From contig CAZOLN010000054.1 in NCBI GenBank assembly GCA_964580565.1, positions 1 through 17,224 on the forward strand: a DNA stretch of 17,224 nt, read 5' to 3'. This stretch comes from DUEL01 sp964580565 (GTDB lineage: Bacteria; Chloroflexota; Anaerolineae; B4-G1; DUEL01). Position numbers and translations under genes: made by a program. Below, in pieces: positions 7,080-13,947 of this stretch. Each line of letters opens with the position of its first letter. The stretch's first letter is position 1. The notes beneath the pieces were generated by a model. That model did not search any database. It had not been told where the DNA came from and worked only from the letters and a program-made list of their open reading frames with translations.

Positions 7080-8063
7080 ATGACGATGCGAGAGAGTTCC
7101 GGTCGATGGGTGCGTGAGCGATCCATCCTCTACATCTTCATGGCCTTCGTGTTGGGGTTCACGCTGCCCCTCTGCAGTTGCCTGGGGACGAGCGTGGTGA
7201 CGATGATCGGGCTGGGGAGCCTGGCCGCCCAGGGGGCCCCTGTGCCCCGCGCCACCGGCCCGGCGGTGGCGGTGATCCGGTTGGACGGAATGATCGTCAG
7301 CGGCCGCAACGCGACCAGCCTGCAGGCGATCACCCCGGAGCGGGTCGACGATCTGCTGAAGCAGGCGGAGGAGGACCCCTTCGTGCAGGCGGTCGTGGTG
7401 CGGATCGACAGCCCGGGGGGAGACGTGGTCGCCTCCGACGAGATCTACCGGATGCTCCTGGGGATGGAGAAGCCGGTGGTGGCCTCGATGGGGTCGGTGG
7501 CCGCCTCCGGTGGCTACTACATCGCCTGTGGCGCGGATTACATCGTCGCCCATCCGGACAGCCTCACCGGCTCGATCGGCGTGATCAGCCAGTTCGTCAA
7601 CGCCGAGGGGTTGATGAAAAAACTCGGCGTCGAGGTGGTGGTCATCGCCAGCGGCCCGGCGAAGGACATCGGCTCCCCCTTTCGGGAGATGACCGAGGAG
7701 GAGCAGGCCCTCTGGCGGGGGATCATCGACGAGGTGTACGAGGACTTCGTGGCCGTGGTGGCGGAGCGGCGCGGGCTGCCGATGGACCGGGTGCGGGAGT
7801 TGGCCGACGGGCGGGTCTACACCGGCCATCAGGCGCTGGAAGCCGGGCTGGTGGACGACCTGGGCACGCTGGAGGACGCCATCGCCAAGGCGGCGGAACT
7901 GGGGGGGATCGAAGGGGAGCCGGAGGTGATCGAACTCTCACCGCCCCCCAGTTTCCTCGACCTCTGGATGGGGTTCCAATCCCGCCTTTCCACGCCCTCC
8001 CCGGAGGAGATCCTGGGGACGTGGGGGATGCCATCGGTGCAGTACCGGTGGGCGGGTCCTTGA
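7080..8063 (+). CDS. sppA: Signal peptide peptidase SppA, short single-domain type
   Basis: SppA is a membrane serine protease (family S49) that degrades leftover signal peptides. The 327-residue length matches the short, Bacillus-like form. One hydrophobic segment at about 16-35 should anchor it with the protease domain outside. The S49 domain begins near VIRLDGMI (65-72). RIDSPGG lies at 108-114 and SVAASGGYY at 139-147, with the predicted nucleophile S143. The general-base lysine is K195 in GPAKDIGSPFR. The Ser-Lys distance of 52 equals that of B. subtilis SppA (147/199). The start is ATG 7080 with AAGGGAG 6 bases upstream; a TTG at 7050 is in frame but less well placed. L-C-S-C at 31-34 resembles a lipobox, but the charged N-terminus and family habits make lipidation doubtful. 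Confidence 0.92.
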   Translation: MTMRESSGRWVRERSILYIFMAFVLGFTLPLCSCLGTSVVTMIGLGSLAAQGAPVPRATGPAVAVIRLDGMIVSGRNATSLQAITPERVDDLLKQAEEDPFVQAVVVRIDSPGGDVVASDEIYRMLLGMEKPVVASMGSVAASGGYYIACGADYIVAHPDSLTGSIGVISQFVNAEGLMKKLGVEVVVIASGPAKDIGSPFREMTEEEQALWRGIIDEVYEDFVAVVAERRGLPMDRVRELADGRVYTGHQALEAGLVDDLGTLEDAIAKAAELGGIEGEPEVIELSPPPSFLDLWMGFQSRLSTPSPEEILGTWGMPSVQYRWAGP

Positions 8064-8070
8064 GGGTGGA

Positions 8071-8098
8071 ATCTTGCATCTTACATCTTGCATCTTGC
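8071..8098 (+). repeat. Four tandem heptamers (ATCTTGC)
   Basis: ATCTTGC, ATCTTAC, ATCTTGC and ATCTTGC follow without gaps directly after the sppA stop. They are AT-richer than their surroundings, and the last unit overlaps a weak -35-like TTGCTT. Confidence 0.8.
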
Positions 8099-8123
8099 TT
8101 CTCGAAACCTCGGTGCCTTTAGT
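8095..8123 (+). promoter_or_regulatory. Weak promoter candidate before the patatin gene
   Basis: TTGCTT (8095-8100) is separated by 17 bases from TTTAGT (8118-8123). Spacing is ideal but only 3/6 and 4/6 bases match the consensus. It would give a leader of about 18 bases before the ATG at 8148. Confidence 0.3.
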
Positions 8124-8147
8124 AAGGACGGTTAGGAGGAGAGCGGT

Positions 8148-9020
8148 ATGTGGGATACCCTGAGAAGTTGGCTGCGACAGGAATTTCGGCCTCCCCAGGT
8201 GGGCCTGGCCCTGAGCGGTGGCGGGGTGCGGGGGCTGGCCCACATCGGCGTGTTGAAGGTGCTGGAGCGGGAGGGGGTCCCCATCCACTTCCTCGCCGGC
8301 ACCAGCATGGGAGGCTTCATCGCCGCGGCCTACGCCGCAGGCTTCTCCCCCGCCGACCTGGAGGCGGAGGCCCTTCGGTTCTCCAACCCCCGCCATCTGA
8401 TCGGATTCCTCGAGCGCTCCATCCCTCGCAGGGGGTTGGTATCGAAGGATAAACTCGAAGAGTACCTGAGGCAGCAGTTGGGCGACGTCACCTTCGACCG
8501 ACTCCGCCTCCCGCTGGCCCTGGTCGCCGTCGATCTGAACAGCGGCGGAAAGGTGGTCCTCCGGGAGGGACCGCTGGTGGAGGCGGTCCGGGCGACGACC
8601 GCGCTCCCCGGCGTCTTCCCGCCGGTGGAGCGGGACGGGCAGTTGCTGGTGGACGGAGGGCTGTTGGACAACCTTCCCGCCGATGTGGTGCGGGAGATGG
8701 GGGCCGACGTGGTGATCGCTGTGGACGTCTCCACCGACGAGAGGGCGGTGGCCTTCTTCGCCGAGATGCTGCAGCGTCGCCGGTTCGTCCCGGAGAGCCT
8801 GGTCGAATTGATGGAGATCCTCTGGCGTTCGGTGATGGTGATGCAGCAGGAGGCCAACCGGCGCAGCCTGGAGGCGGCCAACCCGGACGTGCTGATCCGT
8901 CCCCCGATCCCTGCGGGCGTGATGGTCCTCAGCGGTTTCGGCCGCGCCGCGGAGGTCATCCACGCTGGCGAGGTGGCGGCCCAGGAGGCGCTGTCGCAGA
9001 TCCGCCGACTCCTGCGCTGA
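8148..9020 (+). CDS. Patatin-like phospholipase (RssA/NTE type)
   Basis: Predicted serine lipid acyl hydrolase of the bacterial patatin family, 290 residues. The oxyanion glycine loop is SGGGVRGLAHIGVL (23-36), the nucleophile elbow GTSMGG puts the serine at S53, and the catalytic aspartate is D169 in VDGGLLDNLP. This Ser-Asp dyad and the spacing are canonical. There is no signal peptide or obvious transmembrane helix, so it probably works in the cytoplasm on membrane or lysolipids; the substrate is not shown. The start ATG 8148 has AGGAGGAG 6 bases upstream. It lies 84 bases after sppA and 29 before the plsY-like gene, so it could be its own unit or part of a lipid-related run. Confidence 0.92.
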   Translation: MWDTLRSWLRQEFRPPQVGLALSGGGVRGLAHIGVLKVLEREGVPIHFLAGTSMGGFIAAAYAAGFSPADLEAEALRFSNPRHLIGFLERSIPRRGLVSKDKLEEYLRQQLGDVTFDRLRLPLALVAVDLNSGGKVVLREGPLVEAVRATTALPGVFPPVERDGQLLVDGGLLDNLPADVVREMGADVVIAVDVSTDERAVAFFAEMLQRRRFVPESLVELMEILWRSVMVMQQEANRRSLEAANPDVLIRPPIPAGVMVLSGFGRAAEVIHAGEVAAQEALSQIRRLLR

Positions 9021-9049
9021 TCGATGCAGTCATCTCTATGGAGGCAGGT

Positions 9050-9718
9050 ATGTCTTGGCAGGGCATCTTGCTCTGTGTTGGAGCCTATCTGTTAGGCGCG
9101 TTTCCCACGGCCTACGTCGTGGGGCGGCTGGTGAAAGGGATCGACATCCGGCAGTACGGCACCGGCAACGTGGGGGCCTCCAACGTCTGGAACTCCATCG
9201 CCCCGTGGGCGGCGATCCCCGTGGCCGCCAGCGACATCGGGAAGGCGGCCTTGTCGGCGTGGTTGGCGCTGAAGCCGCTGGACCTGGGCTACTCGTGGGC
9301 GGTGGCCGCCGGGTTGTGCGCAGCCCTCGGGCACGCCTGGTCCCCCTACCTCCGCTTCACCGGCGGGCGCGGACTCGCCAGCATCATCGGCACACTTCTC
9401 GTCGTCTTCCCCCTGGGAGGGCTCATCCAGGTGGGAATGATGGTCCTGGGCTTTCTGATCAAGAACGAACTGCTCACGACGTTGACGTTGCTGGCGATGC
9501 CTCTGTTGAGCATGGCCTTCGACCGACCGCCGGTGGTGACCTGGGGGTGCGTGGCGATGATCCTCCTCACGGCGGTCAAGCGGCTCGAGGCCAATCGGAC
9601 GCCGTTGCCCTCTGGGCGGGACCGGTGGGCGGTCGTCTGGCGGCGGTTGTGGCTGGACCGGGATGTCCCATCCCACAGGGAGTGGCTTACCCGCCGGCCT
9701 TCACGTAAGGAGGAGTGA
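9050..9718 (+). CDS. PlsY-like glycerol-3-phosphate acyltransferase (divergent)
   Basis: PlsY transfers an acyl group from acyl-phosphate to glycerol-3-phosphate, the first step of phospholipid synthesis. The 222-residue protein has several hydrophobic helices. It carries versions of the family motifs: GTGNVGASNVW at 37-47 (usual GSGNIGATN) and GHAWSPYLRFTGGRGLAS at 94-111 (usual GH-FP-FL-FKGGKGVAT, here with R for K). The C-terminal 40 residues are basic and cytoplasmic. The start is ATG 9050, with GGAGG 5 bases upstream. An in-frame ATG at 9038 provides that GGAGG itself and has no site of its own. The substitutions leave open whether it is the main PlsY or a paralogue with another acceptor. 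It follows the patatin gene closely, in the same direction. Confidence 0.82.
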   Translation: MSWQGILLCVGAYLLGAFPTAYVVGRLVKGIDIRQYGTGNVGASNVWNSIAPWAAIPVAASDIGKAALSAWLALKPLDLGYSWAVAAGLCAALGHAWSPYLRFTGGRGLASIIGTLLVVFPLGGLIQVGMMVLGFLIKNELLTTLTLLAMPLLSMAFDRPPVVTWGCVAMILLTAVKRLEANRTPLPSGRDRWAVVWRRLWLDRDVPSHREWLTRRPSRKEE

Positions 9719-9737
9719 CCCGTTGGGGGACCCCCGT

Positions 9738-9771
9738 CCCTCCCCTCTCCCGTGTCGGGGGGAGGAGAGGG
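9738..9771. other. GC-rich imperfect hairpin downstream of the plsY-like gene
   Basis: Bases 9738-9751 (C/T-rich) can pair with 9758-9771 (G/A-rich), 12 Watson-Crick pairs plus one G-T of 14. They enclose a short loop and are followed by a small GCTTC-GTT-GAAGC hairpin (9771-9783). No T-run follows, so this is at best a poor intrinsic terminator. It may be part of another intergenic repeat family. Confidence 0.35.
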
Positions 9772-9810
9772 CTTCGTTGAAGCGCGTTGTTCGACGTCTG
9801 ATCGTAAAAA

Positions 9811-9836
9811 CTCCGTGTCCTCTGAGCCTCTGTGGT
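9811..9836. repeat. Dispersed repeat, solo right arm
   Basis: A single 26-base arm matching the right arm of the palindrome with two differences (CCTCTGTGGT end intact). I could not find a left arm upstream. It lies 30 bases before the UbiB-family gene. Confidence 0.8.
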
Positions 9837-9866
9837 GAGACAGGGTAAGGAGGCGGGGAGGAAGAA

Positions 9867-11540
9867 ATGTTCATCTCGCCTCATCGGCGCGTTCGCCATC
9901 TCCGCCGGTATCGGGAGATCGCCCAGATCCTGCTTCGGCACGGCTTCGGCGAACTGGTGGAGTTGGTCGAACGGCTCCCTTACCCCCGTCGCCTTCTCCG
10001 CCGCTTTCGGCCATCCGCCCCCCGGCTCGGCACCCCCCGCCGTCTGCGGATGGCCCTGGAGGAACTCGGACCCACCTTCATCAAGCTGGGGCAGGTCCTC
10101 AGCACCCGCCCCGATCTGCTGCCTCCGGACTTCATCGCCGAGTTGAGCCGGTTGCGGGACGACGTCCCGCCGGGCCCCTGGGAGCCGGTCCGAGAGGAGA
10201 TCGAGGAGGAACTGGGGGCGCCGCTGGAGGACCTCTTCGCTGCGTTCGACCCCCAGCCGTTGGCCGCCGCCTCGCTGGCCCAGGTCCACCCCGCTACCCT
10301 GCCGGACGGCACCGAGGTGGTGGTCAAGGTCCAGCGACCGGGGATCGAGCAGACCATCGAGACGGACCTGGAGATCCTGTTCGACGTCGCCCGGCTTCTG
10401 CAGGAGCGCACCCCCTTGGGAGAGTTGTACGACCTGCCGGGGATCGTGGAGGAGTTCGCGGCGACCCTGCGGGCGGAGTTGGATTTCTACCGCGAGGGGC
10501 GGAACGCCGATCGGTTCCGGGCCAACTTTGCGGGGGAGGACTACCTCTACATTCCTAAGGTGTATTGGGACCTCACCACCCGGCGGGTGCTGATCCTGGA
10601 GCGGATCGAGGGGATTCGGATCGACGACGTGGAGGCGTTGGACGCGGCGGGGTACGATCGGCAACGGGTAGCCCTCCACGCGACGCGGATGATCGTGAAA
10701 GAGGTCTTGGAGGACGGCTTCTTCCACGCCGACCCCCACCCCGGCAACTTCGTCGTGATGGAGGGGGAGGTCATCGGCGCGATGGACTTCGGGATGGTGG
10801 GGTACCTGAGCCACCGGGACCGGGTCGATCTGGTGCGGCTCTACATCCACGTGGTCCAGTTGGACGAGGAGGGGATCGTCGAGCAGTTGATCCGGATGGG
10901 GATGGTGGGGGGACGGGTGGATCGGGACCGGCTGCGGCGGGACATCGGGCGGCTGCTGCGACGGTATCAGGGGATGCCGCTGAAGGCCATTCGGGCGGGG
11001 GAGATCATGCAGGAGGCCCTGCCCATCGCCTTCCGCCACCGGCTCCGCCTCCCCTCCGAACTCTGGCTGCTGGGCAAGACCCTGGCGATGATGGAGGGGG
11101 TCGGGATGCGGCTCTACCCCGACTTCGACCCCTTCGCCGTCTCCGAGCCCTACGTGCGGCGGTTCATCATCCGGTTGCTCTCGCCCGCTGAGTGGGGGGC
11201 GACGGCCCTGCGGGGCGTGTCGGACTGGGGGTATTTGCTGGCTCTGTTGCCCCGGGTTGGCGCGCGGCTGCTGGTTCAGGCGGAGCGGGGGGAACTGGAG
11301 GTCGCCCTCCGTCACCGGGGGCTGGAGGAAGCGCTGAGCCGGATCGACCGGTTGGCCAGCCGGATTTCTCTAAGTCTGCTGGTCGCCGCGCTGATCGTGG
11401 GACTGGCGCTGGTGGTCCCCGCCTTCAACCTGGCGGAGCGGGGTGGGGCGGTGATGGTGCTGGTCGTCGCGGGCTTCGTCGGCGTGAGCCTCCTGGGTCT
11501 ATGGCTGATCGTCTCCATCCTCCGCTCGGGACGTCGGTAG
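9867..11540 (+). CDS. ABC1/UbiB (AarF) family atypical kinase
   Basis: This is a 557-residue protein of the ABC1/UbiB family of protein-kinase-like ATPases, linked to ubiquinone or other isoprenoid lipid metabolism at membranes. The family-specific KxGQ motif is KLGQ at 73-76 within FIKLGQVLSTRPDLLP. The alanine-rich loop replacing the usual glycine loop is AAAS at 133-136, the lysine is in VVVKVQRPG (K154), HADPHPGN is at 287-294 and DFGMVG at 307-312. Two hydrophobic helices at the C-terminus (about 497-545) match the membrane anchor of UbiB. The start ATG 9867 has GGAGGA 4 bases upstream. Nothing next to it belongs to quinone synthesis, so its target here is unknown. It converges on the Lit-like gene, 22 bases away. 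Confidence 0.93.
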   Translation: MFISPHRRVRHLRRYREIAQILLRHGFGELVELVERLPYPRRLLRRFRPSAPRLGTPRRLRMALEELGPTFIKLGQVLSTRPDLLPPDFIAELSRLRDDVPPGPWEPVREEIEEELGAPLEDLFAAFDPQPLAAASLAQVHPATLPDGTEVVVKVQRPGIEQTIETDLEILFDVARLLQERTPLGELYDLPGIVEEFAATLRAELDFYREGRNADRFRANFAGEDYLYIPKVYWDLTTRRVLILERIEGIRIDDVEALDAAGYDRQRVALHATRMIVKEVLEDGFFHADPHPGNFVVMEGEVIGAMDFGMVGYLSHRDRVDLVRLYIHVVQLDEEGIVEQLIRMGMVGGRVDRDRLRRDIGRLLRRYQGMPLKAIRAGEIMQEALPIAFRHRLRLPSELWLLGKTLAMMEGVGMRLYPDFDPFAVSEPYVRRFIIRLLSPAEWGATALRGVSDWGYLLALLPRVGARLLVQAERGELEVALRHRGLEEALSRIDRLASRISLSLLVAALIVGLALVVPAFNLAERGGAVMVLVVAGFVGVSLLGLWLIVSILRSGRR

Positions 11541-11571
11541 GGCGGGGACGGGAAGCGCGGCGCTATCCGCC
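11541..11571. terminator. Possible bidirectional hairpin between convergent genes
   Basis: GGCGG (11541-11545) can pair with CCGCC (11567-11571) around an inner AGCGC-G-GCGCT palindrome (11554-11564). It starts immediately after the UbiB stop and covers the stop of the Lit-like gene. There is no U-run, so termination is only suggested by position. Confidence 0.3.
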
Positions 11572-12255
11572 CCCGGGTCCCGCCGCCTCGCGTCGACGCC
11601 AGAGGAGGCTCCCTGCTCCGACGATCACGGCCTGACCCACGATCAACCCCACTACCGTCATCCCTACGTCCATCCAGAACCGCTCCGGGAAGAGACGGAT
11701 GAGGGTGTCCGAAGTGGGGAAGGTCCACGTGCCCGGCGGGAAGAGGAGTTCGTGAAAGCCGGTGAAGAAGACGTTCCACTGGGTGAGCATCAGTCCTCCC
11801 ACCCCGACCAGGAGGGCCAGCGTGAGGAGGCTTCCCCCAAGAAGGGCGACCGGCGCGCGGGGTCGGGTCGCCGGGCGGGCGGCGAGGGCCGCCGTCCCCC
11901 CGATCGCCACCGCCGCGGCGGCCAGTCCTGTCCACAGGATGGCCCGGAGCACCCGTTTCACGTCCACCATGTGGGCCAGTTCCCGCTCGTTGAAGGCGGG
12001 ACCTCCGTCCGGGAGCCGCAGGGCGGCCAGTAGGTCGATCTCCGCGTCGGTGACCAGGTAGTCCACGCAGACCCCCGCCAACCGGACGCGATCTTCCGTG
12101 GTCAGCCCGTAGGGGTCGGGAGGAAAGTCGGCCTTGCCGTACTCCCAGTGGACCAGCCAGTGGCTGGTGACGATCCGCAGGCTCGCCGCCAGAAACACCA
12201 CCGGCAGTGCCACGACGATGAGGACGTGTACCACTCGCGGCCACAGGCGGTTCAT
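11563..12255 (-). CDS. Lit-like membrane protein (TIGR01906/DUF1461), candidate lipoprotein intramolecular transacylase
   Basis: This is a 230-residue polytopic membrane protein with about four hydrophobic helices (10-28, 105-126, 137-157, 197-219). The conserved extracytoplasmic features of the TIGR01906/DUF1461 family are present: an acidic segment ending FNERELAHMVDVKRVL (H95), and FHELLFPPGTWTFP (H168) followed by LIRLFPERFWMD. This family includes Lit, which in Firmicutes moves an acyl chain from the diacylglycerol of a lipoprotein to its N-terminal cysteine amine, giving lyso-form lipoproteins. Two conserved histidines are the proposed catalytic residues, and H95 and H168 are the likely equivalents. 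Transacylase activity is an inference. The start ATG 12255 has GGGAG about 7 bases upstream and lies 3 bases after the previous stop, so it is co-transcribed with the fusion gene before it. Confidence 0.82.
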   Translation of the reverse strand: MNRLWPRVVHVLIVVALPVVFLAASLRIVTSHWLVHWEYGKADFPPDPYGLTTEDRVRLAGVCVDYLVTDAEIDLLAALRLPDGGPAFNERELAHMVDVKRVLRAILWTGLAAAAVAIGGTAALAARPATRPRAPVALLGGSLLTLALLVGVGGLMLTQWNVFFTGFHELLFPPGTWTFPTSDTLIRLFPERFWMDVGMTVVGLIVGQAVIVGAGSLLWRRREAAGPGGG

Positions 12256-12258
12256 TGG

Positions 12259-13788
12259 CTATCTCCCAAGCAGGTAACTCACCACCACCAGGTGGGTCAG
12301 CATCTCCACCGGGGCCCGGTCGTCGGTGAGGACCAGCGGGCCCGGCTCGATCTCCCGCAGGTTCGCCCACGCTTCTTCGGCGATCTGCTGGAGGATCGGA
12401 TCGTCCATCAGCGATCGGTTCGCCAGCAGGTTCTCCGGCTCCGTCGGCTGGACCGTGGCGACGAGGATGGTGTTGAGGGAGCCGGGCACGTCGATGGCGT
12501 GGACGGAGGGGAAGACCTGCTCCAGCGTCGCGGCGATCGTCTCCACCAGCCGGTAGTCCCGCGTGTGTCCCACGTTGACCGCCACCACCCCGTCCTCGGT
12601 CAGGTGGTCCCGTACTTCCTGAAAGAACTCCACCGTCGTCAGGTGCCATGGGATGTAGGGGAGCCGGTAGGCGTCGATCCCGACCACGGTGTAGCGGCGG
12701 CTGGATCGGGAGAGGAAGGCCCGGCCGTCGGCGACGATCACGTTGAGGTTGGGCTCGGTCATCGCGAAGTACCGTCGTCCCACCTCCACGATCTCCGGGT
12801 CGATCTCCACCCCGTCGATAGGGATCGGGCCGAAGAAGCGGGTGTACTGCTTGGGGACCGTCCCCCCGGCCAGCCCGATCATCGCCAGGCTCTCGATCCG
12901 CTCGGGAGGGAACGGAGGGGGGTTGAAGAAGGGGGCGATGAGGAAGTAATCCCACGTCCCTCGGGCCCGCTCCATACCCGGCTTGTAGACGGAGTGGATC
13001 CCCAGGCCCTCGTTGAGATAGAGGTATCGCCAGCCGTCCTGCTCGACGACCTGGATGTAGTTGTAGGCCGATTCGGCCTCGAAGATGACCCCCTCCTGGG
13101 GCTTGATGGAGTGGGCGGGGAGGCCCAGGCTCAGGAGGATCAGCGCCAGCGGCATCCAGAGGTAGAGGAGGGCACGGCGAGGTGCCACCCGGAACAGCCC
13201 GCCCAGAGCGATCCCCATCAGCAGGAGGGCCAGGGCGACGAACGTGTTGCGCGTCCCTAGGACCGGCACCAGCAGGAAGACCGGCAGGAGCGTCCCCAGG
13301 AGACTTCCCGCCGTCGAGATGGCATAGGTGCGCCCGGCGACGTTCCCTGCCCGTTCCACCCGGTCGATCAGGAGGCGGATGACGAACGGTGAGACGCATC
13401 CGAGGAGGGTGACCGGGGCGGAGAAAAGGAGAAGTACGGCTACAAACGGCCCCAGGATCAGGGCGAGGTTGAGGTCCGTCAGCCCCCAGCGGGTGAGCAG
13501 GAGGATGGGACGGGCGGCGAAGGGGATCAGCCCCACCAGCAGGCCGGCCCAGGCGACGATCTGGTAGAGCGTGGCGGGGTGGGGGGACCGGTCGGCCCAG
13601 CGGCCGCCGAGGAAATAGCCCACGGTCAGGTAGAGCAGGATCAACCCGATGATCGCCGCCCAGACGGGATGGGATTCGCCGAAGTAAGGGGCCAGGAGGC
13701 GGGAGGCGGAGAGTTCCACCCCCAGGGAGACCGTCCCGCTGACGAAGGCAAGGATGTAGAGATACCGCTGCTCGTTCCTCTGGCGCAT
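12259..13788 (-). CDS. Fused MFS-like transporter/aminopropyltransferase-fold protein
   Basis: This is a 509-residue protein. Residues 10-225 form about seven transmembrane helices with a GYFLGGRWADR loop, and residues 235-500 form a Rossmann methyltransferase-like spermidine synthase domain. In the latter, ESAYNYIQV (239-247), GLAGGT (305-310), VEID (327-330), DGRAFL (354-359) and DAYRLPYIPWHL (372-383) mark the nucleotide and substrate sites. The glycine motif and the D-x-x-DPxGP motif of true spermidine synthases are altered, so spermidine synthesis is doubtful; the ligand is unknown. The only start available is ATG 13788, because an in-frame stop lies six codons upstream; no clear ribosome binding site precedes it. 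It shares a transcript with the Lit-like gene. A dispersed repeat lies just upstream. Confidence 0.87.
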   Translation of the reverse strand: MRQRNEQRYLYILAFVSGTVSLGVELSASRLLAPYFGESHPVWAAIIGLILLYLTVGYFLGGRWADRSPHPATLYQIVAWAGLLVGLIPFAARPILLLTRWGLTDLNLALILGPFVAVLLLFSAPVTLLGCVSPFVIRLLIDRVERAGNVAGRTYAISTAGSLLGTLLPVFLLVPVLGTRNTFVALALLLMGIALGGLFRVAPRRALLYLWMPLALILLSLGLPAHSIKPQEGVIFEAESAYNYIQVVEQDGWRYLYLNEGLGIHSVYKPGMERARGTWDYFLIAPFFNPPPFPPERIESLAMIGLAGGTVPKQYTRFFGPIPIDGVEIDPEIVEVGRRYFAMTEPNLNVIVADGRAFLSRSSRRYTVVGIDAYRLPYIPWHLTTVEFFQEVRDHLTEDGVVAVNVGHTRDYRLVETIAATLEQVFPSVHAIDVPGSLNTILVATVQPTEPENLLANRSLMDDPILQQIAEEAWANLREIEPGPLVLTDDRAPVEMLTHLVVVSYLLGR

Positions 13789-13815
13789 TGGACCGATGGA
13801 GATTCACCGTTTCTT

Positions 13816-13889
13816 ACCACAGAGGCGCGGAGAACTCGGAGTATTTCCAACCTTTGGGACTTTCCCTGCGTCCTCTGTGCCTCTGTGGG
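13816..13889. repeat. Dispersed palindromic repeat, copy 5 (two arms)
   Basis: The left arm is 13816-13841 and the right arm 13864-13889, with a 22-base spacer. The first 20 bases of the left arm are identical to those of the copy at 4133, both carrying GCGCGG, so these two copies are closest to each other. It lies between the end of the ECF operon and the MFS/aminopropyltransferase gene. Confidence 0.87.
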
Positions 13890-13947
13890 GTTGTACAGCG
13901 CGGGCGTGTTGGCTCCCGACCTGTTTCGGCGGGCGTGCTTGCCCCTC

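Noticed and set aside
9687..11315. A 542-codon minus-strand frame opposite the UbiB-family gene
   Set aside because: His/Gln/Pro-rich antisense translation, no motif, while the plus strand has every UbiB motif.
12259..13788. Calling the fusion protein a spermidine synthase (speE)
   Set aside because: Key glycine-rich and polyamine-binding motifs are altered and half the protein is a membrane domain.
11312..13807. An 831-codon open frame on the minus strand
   Set aside because: It overlaps the MFS/aminopropyltransferase and Lit-like genes and the UbiB end in another frame. Its translation is rich in Arg, Pro and Gly, as expected from a GC-rich shadow frame, with no family motif.
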